Made by a program: the position numbers and the translations under genes | The notes under the pieces: model-generated | Seen by the model: the letters and a program-made list of their open reading frames with translations, nothing else | The model's database searches: none | What the model was told of the DNA's origin: nothing | DNA from: Lithodes maja | Taxonomy: Eukaryota; Arthropoda; Malacostraca; Decapoda; Lithodidae | NCBI GenBank assembly: GCA_037953745.1 | Contig: JBAKBP010001597.1 | Location: 142,800 to 206,799, forward strand | DNA: 64,000 nucleotides | Direction: 5' to 3' | In this document: positions 49,652-60,200 of the stretch, in pieces | Layout: each line of letters begins with the position of its first letter | Numbering within the stretch: position 1 is the stretch's first letter

Positions 49652-52642
49652 CTACCCCGGATCCTCCACCCGCGACAAACAGTCCGCAATCACATTCTCA
49701 CAACCGGCAATATGGCGAATGTCTAAGTTGTACTCTTGCAACATGAGCGACCATCTGGTCAGCCTCATATTCCGGTTGTGGAATTGATTGAGGAATTTAA
49801 GCGGGTGGTGGTCGGTATACACTACCACGACTGGCCCATAGGCAGGCACATAGACCTCAAAGTGTCTGAGCGCTAACACGATTGCCAGCAGTTCCTTTTC
49901 AACAACCGAATAGTTTTTCTGTGCTGAATTAAATTTCTTTGAAAAGAAACTGACTGGATGCTCAAGACCTTCCTCGTCTGTCTGCAAAAGTACGGCACCA
50001 GCCCCTACTCCGCTGGCATCAGTCGCCAACTGAAATGGTCGTTCAAAGTCCGGGGCCCTGAGGATAGGGTGAGTGCATAAAAGGTGTTTAACTATTCGAA
50101 ACGCCTGCTCACACTCAGGTGCCCAGCGGAACTTTTTATCTTTAGCTAGTAGATCTGTCAAAGGAGCTAACACAGTAGAATAACCCCTTATAAAGCGGCG
50201 GTAATACCCAATCATGCCCAAAAATCTCATGATCTGCCGCTTGGTGGTCGGCCTGGGGAACAAGTCGATAGCCTGTATCTTCTGTTGGGGCGGGCTCACC
50301 TGCCCTAACCCAACCACAAACCCCAGATACTGCACCGTGGCTTGCACAAAGTCACACTTGCCCAGATTAACCACCAAGCCTGCTTTACTAAGTTGACTAA
50401 ATAAGGCTTCTATGTGCTCACAGTGACTTTGGAAATCGTTGTCATAAATGATCACGTCATCAAGGTAGACAGTACAGTTTGGGATGTCTGCTACGATGTC
50501 GTTCATTAAGCTCTGGAAAGTGGCCGGTGCATTTTTCAGACCATATGGCATCACGTTGCAACGGTAAGTACTGTCATCCACCACAAACCCGCACACCTCT
50601 TTAGCCCGCTCAGACAGTGGTACTTGCCAGTAGCCTTTGACGAGGTCTACCTTGGTCAAGTACCTTGCTTTCCCGATCTTATCCACACTGTCATCCACCC
50701 GGGGAAGAGGATATGCGTTGGTGGGGGTCAACCCGTTCAACCGCCTAAAGTCAATGCAGAACCGAACTTTTCCATCAGGTTTGGGCTGCAGAGTGACAGG
50801 AGAAGTCCACCGTACTGCCCCCTTCTCGATCAAGCCTCTCGCCAGCATATACTCCAGCTCATCCCTGAGCGCTGGGAGTTTAATGGGTGGCACCTGATAA
50901 GGTATCGACTTGAAGGGGGGGTGCTCTCCTACATCGACGTCATGCACCGCTCGCGAGCAATACAAGAGCAGGTTCCGGACAACAGTTTTCGCTGTGCCAT
51001 TTCTCATTGGATATGCATCAGGATAACGAGTGGCCACATCCATGATAGTTAATAGAAATTTATTACCGGCACTAGTAGGGGTTAGGGGTCCGACCATATC
51101 AATGATGACCTTACTGAAGGGCGGTCCACTGACAGGAATGGGGTGCAACGGGGCTCTCGGAATTGTTTGGTTAGGTTTTCCAACCCTCTGGCACGTATGA
51201 CACCTTGCTATCCAGGTTACCACCTGCCCCTTCAACCCCGGCCACCAAAACAATTTTTCTAAAGCCGCCACCGTTTTTCTCACCCCTAGATGTCCTGCCA
51301 GTGGTATGTCATGCGCCAACCTCAGTAGGCTATCCCTGCACTCCCGTGGCACCACCAACTGGTCCAATACTCCGGACCCCTCTTGCCAACTACGTTTAGG
51401 GTCTTGAAAACGCCTATAGAGGATGCCTTCTAAATAAAAAAAATCTCCTGGCTGTGCATCGCCGTCCTCGTCGAGCTCTACAGCTCCATTAGCACACGTT
51501 TGGAGCTCAGGGTCCTCTAGTTGCAACCGACGTATATCTGAGGGTGCCAAGCGATCTAACTGCTCCCGGAGCAATGCATGACCTTCCCCGATACTGGGCT
51601 GCTCCCTCTGTCTCTCTCGATGTACATAACGTTGCTGTCGTGGAGACTCGTCATGCCCAGCCTCGTCACTCTCGATGACAGGCCCAGGGGCTACTCCAGA
51701 ATTAAGTAATGGTGCTAATACTGAATCACCCAGGAGAGCCGCCGAGTCAAAACTCTTAAAACCAACTCCAGCTTTAGCCTCCTCCTGTTGATCGTTCCTC
51801 CGCTGGTCTGAAGACGGAGGACTAGGCTGTGACACTTTAGCTGCCCGAGCTCGGGTGACAACACACGCCATGGGTTGTGTCTGGCACCGCTCGACCCACT
51901 CTTGCTCTTCCCTACTCACGTCGGCCGGCCCCTCGGCAACGACTAAGGGTAGAACCTCAGAAGCGGGCATTGCAAAGTCGTTGCCGAGAAGAAGGTCGAC
52001 GCCCTCCACTGGCAGTTTCTCCACAATCCCGACATCCAATTCACGTGCCACACCATCCACCTCCAACTCCAACCGCACCAGCGGGTATGACCGAGTTGCA
52101 TTAATACCCTGCACCACCACCACCCGAGCCGCGTTTATAGGGTAGCCAGCCAAGTTTTTCATCAGAGTCTGGGAAGCACCTGTATCACGCAAGACCTCTA
52201 CTCCATGCTTGCGCCCTGCCCACATCACGCAACCCCGCCCTCTATGGTCACAAAAAACATCCTGAGCAGGGTTCGAGCCTCCCAGGTGCTTCTGCATTGG
52301 CTGTGCCTCAGCCTCTGACGAACTGCCCCGGGCAAACTCAGATGACTTCGGAGACACACCAATGTTGCAGGCCAAAGACACAGCTGCTGTAGGTGGTTTG
52401 CTAGGACAGACTCTTGCAAAGTGCCCCTTTTTATGACAATGATAACACTCCAACTCCCCTTTGGGCTTCCCTTGACTGGGAAGGGCCCGGCCCCTTCTTA
52501 AATGGGACGGTGCTAGTCTTGTGGTCAGTCTTGGTATCATGGCTCTTGTACTTGTTTGCATAAGGTACATCACTAACTCGGGGGGGTGGGGCATCACGCC
52601 CCTTGTTACCTGCCTCACTACGCTGGGCAGACCCGCACCCAC
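49652..52642 (-). CDS. pol: Gypsy pol: zinc knuckle, protease, integrase remnant, RT, RNase H
   Basis: 996-residue open frame without stops. In order: CCHC knuckle CYHCHKKGHFARVC (66-79); aspartic protease DTGAS (153-157); integrase zinc-binding region with H444, H451, C481 and C484 (GHLGVRKTVAALEKLFWWPG, CHTCQR); start of the integrase core with D515 in DMVGPL; then about residue 560 an abrupt switch to the RT leader (VHDVDVGEHPPF), RT with YLDD at 726-729, and RNase H with D875, E917 and D944, ending shortly after ADCLSR. Integrase lies before RT, unlike canonical Gypsy (RT-RNase H-integrase) and like Gmr1-type elements. The core's second Asp and Glu are missing, an in-frame deletion of most of the catalytic domain. 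Protease, RT and RNase H look intact. Integration would need integrase in trans. Confidence 0.92.
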   Translation of the reverse strand: MGAGLPSVVRQVTRGVMPHPPELVMYLMQTSTRAMIPRLTTRLAPSHLRRGRALPSQGKPKGELECYHCHKKGHFARVCPSKPPTAAVSLACNIGVSPKSSEFARGSSSEAEAQPMQKHLGGSNPAQDVFCDHRGRGCVMWAGRKHGVEVLRDTGASQTLMKNLAGYPINAARVVVVQGINATRSYPLVRLELEVDGVARELDVGIVEKLPVEGVDLLLGNDFAMPASEVLPLVVAEGPADVSREEQEWVERCQTQPMACVVTRARAAKVSQPSPPSSDQRRNDQQEEAKAGVGFKSFDSAALLGDSVLAPLLNSGVAPGPVIESDEAGHDESPRQQRYVHRERQREQPSIGEGHALLREQLDRLAPSDIRRLQLEDPELQTCANGAVELDEDGDAQPGDFFYLEGILYRRFQDPKRSWQEGSGVLDQLVVPRECRDSLLRLAHDIPLAGHLGVRKTVAALEKLFWWPGLKGQVVTWIARCHTCQRVGKPNQTIPRAPLHPIPVSGPPFSKVIIDMVGPLTPTSAGNKFLLTIMDVATRYPDAYPMRNGTAKTVVRNLLLYCSRAVHDVDVGEHPPFKSIPYQVPPIKLPALRDELEYMLARGLIEKGAVRWTSPVTLQPKPDGKVRFCIDFRRLNGLTPTNAYPLPRVDDSVDKIGKARYLTKVDLVKGYWQVPLSERAKEVCGFVVDDSTYRCNVMPYGLKNAPATFQSLMNDIVADIPNCTVYLDDVIIYDNDFQSHCEHIEALFSQLSKAGLVVNLGKCDFVQATVQYLGFVVGLGQVSPPQQKIQAIDLFPRPTTKRQIMRFLGMIGYYRRFIRGYSTVLAPLTDLLAKDKKFRWAPECEQAFRIVKHLLCTHPILRAPDFERPFQLATDASGVGAGAVLLQTDEEGLEHPVSFFSKKFNSAQKNYSVVEKELLAIVLALRHFEVYVPAYGPVVVVYTDHHPLKFLNQFHNRNMRLTRWSLMLQEYNLDIRHIAGCENVIADCLSRVEDPG

Positions 52643-53873
52643 GAATTAGTGATAGCCGGAGGTCAGCCATCTCAGCTGCCTCCTGTATAGTTTTTGGTTG
52701 CTTTTCTTTAAGGTTTAACGTCAGGTCGCCGCCCGTGCATTTGAAAAACTGCTCTAAAAGCACCAACTGTTTAATGTCGTCAAACGTAGTAGCTTTCTCC
52801 GACCTCAGCCAATTCCCAAAAGCATCGGACAGCTCCCGGGCATGCTCCAAAAAGGTGCTCTCCCGACCCTTGGTAACACCCCGGAACTTCAACCTGTACG
52901 TCTCTGGTTGTAGTTCGTATGCTCTCAGGACAGCCTCCTTGAGTTCCTCATAGATAATACAAGACTCTATAGGCAACGCATCGTAGGCTTTAAGACCCTT
53001 GCCTATTAATCTAGAGGATACAAGTGCTGCCCATTTATTCTCTGGCCACTGGTGTTCCTGGCACTTCTTCTCAAAGCGTGTGAAAAATTCTGTTACACCA
53101 CTCTCATCAAACACCGGAACCAGTTTCAATAAGTGCGAGAGAGACTGCTCATGAACATGGTTACCAGCCCCAAGTCGCTGTCCCGTTGTCTCTACTCGTG
53201 ACTTCTCTACATCCATGTCGGCACAGTACTTAGTCGACTCAGCTTGGATTTTTGCTAGCTCTATTTGCTGCTGAAGCTCACCTGCCCTTTGTTGCTGGTG
53301 ACTTTTTCTCTCTTCTATCTTGGCTAATTCTATTTGCTGTTGAATCTGAAGCTCACATGCCCTTTGTTGCTGCTGAATCTTAGCTAATTCGAGCTGATAC
53401 ACTAATTCTGGAGTTAACCCTTGACGAGGTGAAGGTGCTACAATGTTTGAAATTACCGGTGGTCCCCCCAGGGGCAACCCACCCTGCCAGTCACCACCCA
53501 ACTGCGGAAGCGTACCCGGGGTCGGCAAACTACTGGGATGGCTGGGAATCGAGTGTAGGGGAAGCATGGCCGAAGGGCTCTGAGCACTCAACCCATCTCG
53601 CTCACCAGTCACCCTGCCCAGTACACACGTTATCAAGTTATCCTTGGTCATGCTGCTAGTAACCGCATGACCGATAGCTGTCGCCAGGCATTGAAGACCG
53701 TACCGATCCATACCCTCCAACCGCTCGGCAGTAACAGGCCATTGCAAAAATATCCTAGCATCCTCCTCACAGTTCACCCGATTAACCCTTTCATCATGCT
53801 GCTGTTCCTCAGTTTCGACATTACGTACTGTGTCTCCATTCTCCTCTGACCCGATATAAGACATGATGCTCAC
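52431..53873 (-). CDS. gag: Gypsy gag
   Basis: 480-residue open frame starting at ATG 53873 (MSIMSYIGSEENG). A Gln-rich helical stretch (LAKIQQQQRACELQIQQQIE and a similar repeat, about residues 165-215) suggests a coiled coil. A retrotransposon gag/capsid domain follows (EFFTRFEKKCQEHQWPENKW, LKAYDALP, RLKFRGV, FGNWLRS, LLEQFF). The frame then becomes Lys/Arg-rich and ends in sequence (GPGPSQSREAQRG) where the pol frame, offset by one base, reads on into the zinc knuckle. So the knuckle is separated from capsid by a frame change near 52480, either a programmed shift or an indel. gag and pol frames overlap by 212 bases. Structural role: assembles the intracellular particle. Confidence 0.88.
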   Translation of the reverse strand: MSIMSYIGSEENGDTVRNVETEEQQHDERVNRVNCEEDARIFLQWPVTAERLEGMDRYGLQCLATAIGHAVTSSMTKDNLITCVLGRVTGERDGLSAQSPSAMLPLHSIPSHPSSLPTPGTLPQLGGDWQGGLPLGGPPVISNIVAPSPRQGLTPELVYQLELAKIQQQQRACELQIQQQIELAKIEERKSHQQQRAGELQQQIELAKIQAESTKYCADMDVEKSRVETTGQRLGAGNHVHEQSLSHLLKLVPVFDESGVTEFFTRFEKKCQEHQWPENKWAALVSSRLIGKGLKAYDALPIESCIIYEELKEAVLRAYELQPETYRLKFRGVTKGRESTFLEHARELSDAFGNWLRSEKATTFDDIKQLVLLEQFFKCTGGDLTLNLKEKQPKTIQEAAEMADLRLSLIRGCGSAQRSEAGNKGRDAPPPRVSDVPYANKYKSHDTKTDHKTSTVPFKKGPGPSQSREAQRGVGVLSLS

Positions 53874-54064
53874 AAAAATTTCTCACCACAATATTCAGAA
53901 AAGAAGTACCCCAAACTCTTATGTAGCACTATTCACTTGCCAAAAATGTCTGAAGACTCTCAAGTGCTATACTACTTTGCCAAAAAAAAATTAGCGTGCC
54001 CACTACATTCCTCAATAAAACAAATGACCACAACAATCCTGCAATTATCTCTTAGTTCACAAGA

Positions 54065-54082
54065 TCCTGAGCTAGGTCGCCA
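54065..54082 (-). promoter_or_regulatory. Primer-binding site of the Gypsy element
   Basis: Element strand TGGCGACCTAGCTCAGGA starts two bases after the 5' LTR end. It begins TGG, the complement of a tRNA 3' CCA. I cannot say which tRNA primes. 53874-54064 is the untranslated leader. Confidence 0.75.
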
Positions 54083-54084
54083 TT

Positions 54085-55723
54085 TGTTACGATCCAGGTT
54101 CTCAAAGACACAGGGCTCTTCAACATTGGACTAGATAATGGCAAAATGCAACAACGGTAACACTAGATCCAACCCCTGCCTTAAACACTGGAAAACAAAA
54201 CACCATTACCGCCCTGAGTCGTGCCTGGACAACGAGGTATCCTATGACTCGGTAACTGGTGCACACACACTAGGCTGACGCTCGATGAAACAGCCTATTC
54301 TCAAACAGTAAAAGATTACTCGATTAGGTTACACAAAGAAAAGATAGTTAACGTGATTAATTAACGTTACGGTAGATACTCAAATAACTGGCACTCCTGT
54401 ATTAAAGAAAGTGCAATGCTAGTCCTGCAACATCAACTGGAAACTTCTGAAATAAGTCTGATGCTGGGAAGATGTTCGTAAAGAATCTTGAACAATTATA
54501 ATGCAGAATACGGGTCACAATAAATGCTAGGACATATAGTAATAATAGGCAGGCGAATAATAAAGACTGCGCAAAGGTAGTAATGCTCGACAACTAAAGA
54601 AATGCTTCGTGACACAACGCAACAGCCTACTCGGGTTGTGCAACTCAACAACAACCTCGGCTCAAAAGTGCAGTGAATAATAATGTTGCATACATATAAT
54701 AATGGGGGCTTATCTCTAACCAGTGTCTGCTCAGTTAATAAAGTCTAGCTGGGGTATCAAGGCAGGGCAACAATGGGTGAGCATGCGGCTCGTAGCCTAA
54801 CGTTGTCCGAAGGTGGTATAATGAAGATTACGTTATATGACGGGGATGCTCTCTTGATAAATCTAGGTCTCTAGTACCTAGTTCTATCCTGGCGATCCCT
54901 CAGAAGTCAACACAAAGAGGCAGCACTATGTTGTGAGGGATAGGCTATGGCCCTCTCACACCACAGCGCTGTGCTCACAAAGTAAACCCACCCGAAGACA
55001 ACTTAGGCTCCCACAGTACCTGTCGATGTCGTGCAGGGCTTAGCTAACACTGCACACATCGGAGACAACGACACAGTAACCTTACCCCCAGTCTAGCTTT
55101 AGATAACCAAGCAGAATCACTCAACACCTTGCCAGGGAGACATATACCGGTCTACAACCTTCCCGAGAGAGGACACACACGGAAAAGTCCGTCTCTCCAA
55201 CCTCAATAAAGCATAATACCTCCTTAACCTAATACATGGAAATATCTGAGAGCTTCGCGTACAATACGACTGGCCGACGGTGAACGTCTATGCTGAAACC
55301 AGAAGGGATGTTGAGTTTAATAAAGATTAGAGAATGAGAAAGGAGAAGTCGAGAGAGAGAAATAGTATGCAAAGTGGCGAGTATGGGGGACAGAATTGCA
55401 AAGGATGTAGACGATACGCGTGTCAGGCAAGCTCTGAGCTGGTAAAGAACACGCGGCCGCGATGGGCAGGGACTAGTTGACCACCCGGCCGCCAACGCCG
55501 TCAGCGCCCAAGCGAGCCGGGCCACAGCTCACCCCGCTGCCAGGTGTACTCCCTCACCCTCTCTCGCTCGCCTCCCACACAAGCAACATTTATATTATAG
55601 CGAATATAAAATATAAGGCGCGGTCACAGACCAAAACAAAGACCATTTCTAGACTGTCTGTGGCAACACGACACTAATGACATAAAGCACGCAACCATTC
55701 TGCCAACGCCGGGAGGCGTCACA
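54085..55723 (-). repeat. Gypsy 5' LTR, with internal block missing
   Basis: 1,639 bases, nearly identical to the 3' LTR (differences such as AAACACTGG/AAATACTGG, CTGAGTC/CTGAATC, GGCTCGTAG/GGCTCATAG, CAACGCC/CAACACC). At about 55689 the 66-base block found in the other LTR is skipped. That block reappears outside the LTR at 55838-55903, as part of a duplicated LTR edge. Confidence 0.9.
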
Positions 55724-56045
55724 ACAGGTAGAGATGGACAAGGGACAGAGAAAGGGAAAACGAAAAAGAGTACAAGACGGGTGTGACTGACAGAAGCGAT
55801 TGGCAGAGGAAGGGGGGAAGGGGGATATGAAAGCAAAGGACAACTGTAGCCCATCCCCCCATCCTGGCGAGCGCTAGCGAGCTGCAATGCCCCACGCAAC
55901 CATTCTGCCAACGCCGGGAGGCGTCACAACAGGTAGAGATGGACAAGGGACAGAGAAAGGGAAAACGAAAAAGAGTACAAGACGGGTGTGACTGACAGAA
56001 GCGATTGGCAGAGGAAGGGGGGAGGGGGGATATGAAAGCAAAGGA
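55724..56045. repeat. Duplicated LTR edge plus flank
   Basis: The flank ACAGGTAGAGATGGACAAGG...GAAAGCAAAGGA occurs at 55724-55841 and again at about 55926-56043. Between them lies LTR-edge sequence (GACAACTGTAGCCCATCCCC to GCCGGGAGGCGTCACA). The order is LTR without its 66-base block, flank, LTR edge with block, flank: a tandem duplication of about 200 bases across the LTR/host boundary. Confidence 0.8.
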
Positions 56046-56430
56046 GAGAAACCAAGACACGAAAATAGCAGAGGAGTGATAGGAGAGAAGGGGAAGAAAG
56101 AGGTGAAAGGAGAGAATAGGTGAAACAGAACAGGAAGAAAAGACAATTGAATGAGGAGACTAGGAGAGAGGAAGGAGAGAAAAGGTGAAAGGAGAGAGGA
56201 AAGGAGAGAAAAGGCGATAATATTATTTTTATTAATCTCACCACCACACCCCCAATGAAATTAATTAAAGTATAAGAGAGAAAAGCGATAGGAGAGAAGG
56301 GAAAGAAAGAAAGGAAAGGAGAGAAGAGAAGGAGAGAAGATTAAAGGAAAAACAGACAATAGAAGGAGAGGAGAGAAGAATAATTAACAAAGGAAAGAAA
56401 TAGAGAGGGTAAATAAGTAAAGGCAATGGG
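56046..56430. repeat. GA-rich low-complexity sequence
   Basis: AGGAGAGAA and GGTGAAAGGAGAGA units interrupted by AT-rich bases near 56220-56275. No gene seen. Confidence 0.8.
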
Positions 56431-56439
56431 ACGCAAGAG

Positions 56440-56720
56440 AAGGATTCAAGCTAAATTTATAAATTTGTTTAATAGAAAAATCTCCTGGCGCCCATATCTT
56501 CCAAATTACAGGTTCGCTATGACTCCCCCCCCCCCCCCATACACACACATACAACAAAGTGACTAAAAATAAATAAATACATAAATAACACACAGTACAT
56601 AAAGACACTGCATGAGGTGAAGCGTCATATTATCGCCAAACGAATGGGATGAATCATCTTAAAAACTCCAAACTAATGGCGCGAAACTGGGGGAATCCAA
56701 AAAAGACCTCTCTCCAACCA
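56440..56720 (-). repeat. R1 repeat, degenerate reverse copy
   Basis: AAGCTAAATTTATAAATTTG, AATAGAAAAATCTCC, ATTACAGGTTCGCTATGA, then a C14 run with CATACACACA replacing the centre, then CGCCAAACGAATGGGATGAA and AACTAATGGCGCGAAAC. Identifiable only by comparison with better copies. Confidence 0.6.
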
Positions 56721-56975
56721 GACAGGGCTAACCGAGTACAAAGGATGAGTAAAATATAGTACAAAGGAGTACAAAGGAAATCAAGCAACAACAGATCTAG
56801 TGACCCTTCTAGGCTGCTTGTCCTCCAAAACACTGGGGATCAAGTGTCCAAACAGTGGTTTAGAGTGGGTAAGGGAACATTGGAATGGGAACTACTGCCC
56901 TGCCACTAACGTGGCAGGACTAGGAAGTTAGTAGGGGACATATGGGTTAGTAACTGAGGGGAGGATAAAATAAAG

Positions 56976-57244
56976 TTATTCATTTACAAACGCGGTCAGT
57001 CGCGGGTTTGATGCAAGATATTTGTCTAGGCGGAATTTAAATGAATCAACGGTGCTGCAGTCTATAACGTCTCGGGGAAGCCCATTCCACAAGTTGACAA
57101 CTCGATTGAAGAAGAAATTCTTAGATTCGTGTGAGTTAAAAGATTTACCAATAATTTTGCAACCGTTTCCCCGCGTGTAATTAGATTGGTCGATAGTGAA
57201 GTACTTACTACAGTTCATATTGTCGATGCCTTTGATGATTTTGA
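56976..57244 (-). pseudogene. CR1-type ORF2, C-terminal piece beyond the insertion
   Basis: VFKIIKGIDNMNCSKYFTID through FFFNRVVNLWNGLPRDVIDC to LASNPRLTAFVNE and a stop, matching residues past the nonsense codon of the copy at 20.6 kb. The part upstream resumes at 60576 after the inserted LINE. Duplicated bases ACACTT border the insertion. Confidence 0.9.
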
Positions 57245-57246
57245 AC

Positions 57247-57250
<4 letters not shown>

Positions 57251-57286
<36 letters not shown>

Positions 57287-60200
57287 CTATGTGATTGAGG
57301 GAGGCAAAAGGCATAACTGCCTATAGCGAGTGCCTCCCCCATAGTTGAAAGAGTGACAGGGCCAAAATCAAGGGACGTTCGAGCCAAAATGCCTGGACAC
57401 ACGGAGTTTGAAGCAATTTAAGTCATAGGAAGAGGGAAAGACTGATTCTGGGAGAGAGTTCCAGAGCTCAGATGTTGAGTAGAAGAAAGTTTGAGAGTAA
57501 CGTTTCACTCTTGGGTTGGAGAGTTGCACAGAGTAGGGGTGGGATTGAGTTGCAAGACGGGTACCACGTGCCCTACGTAAAGGAGGTGGTATGCACTGGG
57601 ATAGCTCTGAGGAACACTGATTATTATAGTAGCGATAGAATAGCGAGAGAGATGCAACATTGCGGCGGAGACAGAGATTGCAGAGAGTTGGTGAGTGGAC
57701 GGGAGTTAATGATACGAAAGGCCTTCCTTTCAACTTTGTCTAGGAGAGCGGTGTGAGAGGAACCTCCCCACACATGTGAACAATACTCAATACAAGGGCG
57801 CACTATGCCCCTGTACAGAGCAAGAAGCTGTGCAGGGGAAAAGAACCCCCTAAGGCGGTTGAGCACACCCAGCTTCTGGGAGGCTGCCTTAGCAAGACTG
57901 GTAATATGGTCCTTCCAAATGAGAGCAGAAGAAAAAGAGACACCAAGAATATTGAGAGAAGGTGAAGGGTTGATTTTTGTATTGTTGAAGAATAAGGGAT
58001 AGTCCGCTGGGAGATCCTGACGGGTAGATAGATGGAGAAATTGGGTTTTGGAAGCATTAAAGTTAACAAGGTTTTCTCTGCCCCAATTGGAAATAGTATT
58101 TAGATCAGAATTTAAGAGTTCTATGGCTTCATTACGTTTGTCGTTGAGGGATTGCTGGCTGGGGCGTTCTGAAAAACTAATGGAGTAGTGTAAGGTTGAG
58201 TCGTCTGCGTATGAATGGATGGGAATTAAGGTACAGTTAAGGAGATCATTTATAAAAATTAGAAAGAGAATAGGAGATAGGACAGAGCCCTGAGGAACAC
58301 CGGAGTTTATAGGGTGAGGAAGTGAACAATGGCCGTCCACAACCGCAGCTATGGAACGGCCGGAAAGGAAATTAGAGACAAAGGCACAGATGGAGGGATA
58401 GAAACCGAAGGAGGGTAGTTTAGAAATTAAAGATTTATGCCAGACTCTATCGAAGGCTTTCGATATGTCTAGTGCAATAGAAAAAGTCTCACCGAAGTCC
58501 CGAAAGGAGGATGACCAAGAGTTAGTAAGATATGAAAGAAGATCACCAGTAGAGCGACCCTTAAGGAAGCCATACTGGCGATCTGAGAGCAGATTATGAG
58601 AAGAGAAATGCTTAAGAAATTTGGAAGCAAGAATAGTTTCAAAAACTTTAGAAAGACAAGAGATAAGAGCAATTGGACGATAGTTGGAGGGTTGAGAGCG
58701 GTCACCCTTCTTTGGGACAGGTTGAATGTGAGCAAACTTCCAGCATGAAGGGAAGACGTTAGAGGATAGACAGAGACGAAAGAGTTTGCCTAGGCAGGGA
58801 GTCAGCACGGAAGCACAGTTTTTGAGAACAACAGGAGGAACACCGTCCGGACCGTACGCCTTATTAGTGTTAAGCCCAGAGAGGGTAGAAAGTACATCTT
58901 TAGAAGAGATTAGGATATTAGGCATAAGTAAGAGAGAGGAGGGCGGAGAGGGAGGAATAGCACCGGAATCATCCAAGGTGGAGTTTCTAGCAAAAGTTTG
59001 AGCGAAGAGTTTAGCTTTGTCAGAGGAAGAAGTGATGGTTGTGCCATCAGAGTGGGAAAGGGGAGGGAAAGACGAGGAAGAGAAATTGTTGGAGAGGTTT
59101 TTGGCTAGATGCCAGAAAGCTTGGGAAGAGCTAGAGTTGGATAGTTCAGTGCATTTATTATTGATGAAAGAGTGTTTGGCAAGTCGAAGAACAGATTTGG
59201 CTTGATTCCGGGCAGAAACATATGAAGAATGAGAGTCTTGAGTTTTAAGGCGTCGGTACCGTTTGAATGCTTCCTCCTTATTGCGGACAGCAGTAGAACA
59301 GGCGTGAGTAAACCAAGATTTTTTAGCATTAGTCTGAGAGAAAGAGAATGGAATGTATGCTTCCATGCCCGATAGGATTACCTCGGTAATGCGTTCAGCA
59401 CTCTCCGAGGGTCCCCGGCCATGGAAGCAGAAATCATTCCATGGGAAATCAAAGAAGTACTGCCGAAGAGCCTCCCAGTCGGCAGCGCCAAAGTGCCACA
59501 AGCGCCGCCGGCTAGGAGGATCGGGTGGCTGTACTGGAGAGATAGGACAGGTGACAGAGATAAGTTTATGGTCGGAGGAGCCCAAAGGAGAGAAAAGATC
59601 GACAGTATAAGAAGAAGGGTTAGAAGTTAGAAACAGGTCAAGAATGTTGGGCCGATCTCCGATGCGATCCGGGATACGGGTGGGTTGCTGAACTAACTGC
59701 TCTAGGTCATTTAGGATAGAAAAGACGTAGGCTTGTTCACCAGGTGGATCAGTAGTGTGAGAGGAGAGCCATTGGCGGTGGTGAACGTTGAAATCTCCTA
59801 AGATGGAGATTTCTGAGAAAGGAGAAATGGATAGAATGTGTTCCACTGTAGAGTTTAGATAGTCAAAGAATTTAGGAAAGTTGGTAGAGTTAGGGGAAAG
59901 ATAGACAGCACAGAAATATTTAGTAAGAGAATGACAGGAAAGTTTGAGCCATAAAGTTGAGAATTCAGAGGAGTCGAAATCGGGAACACGAGAGCAAGTG
60001 AGTTTGTTGTGCACATATGCACAACATCCGCCATTGGCTTTGAAACTAGGATAGAGAAAGTAGGAGGATACAGAAAAGGGGTTGCTGGATGTTGCTACAG
60101 ACACCTGGGTTTCGGTGAGGAAGAGAAGATCAGGTTTGTAGGAGGAGAGATGGTGCTCAACAGAGTGAAAGTTAGAGGAAAGTCCGCGAATGTTGCAGAA

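Larger units (their letters stand above)
47444..55723 (-). mobile_element. Gypsy (Ty3-type) LTR retrotransposon, young insertion
   Basis: Two near-identical LTRs (47444-49149 and 54085-55723) enclose gag and pol on the minus strand. A 4-bp ACAG is present on both sides (47440-47443 and 55724-55727). The primer-binding site lies two bases inside the 5' LTR (right copy) and a polypurine tract directly before the 3' LTR (left copy). Pol has protease, a partial integrase, RT and RNase H in that order. Comparing the LTRs by eye I find about seven substitutions plus one block difference, so the insertion is recent. Confidence 0.93.

Noticed and set aside
49652..52642. Integrase-before-RT order as simple misassembly
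   Set aside because: The frame is continuous over 996 codons with protease, integrase zinc region and RT leader in series, which an accidental join would rarely give; it also matches a known element order. Read-level confirmation is still listed as the check.
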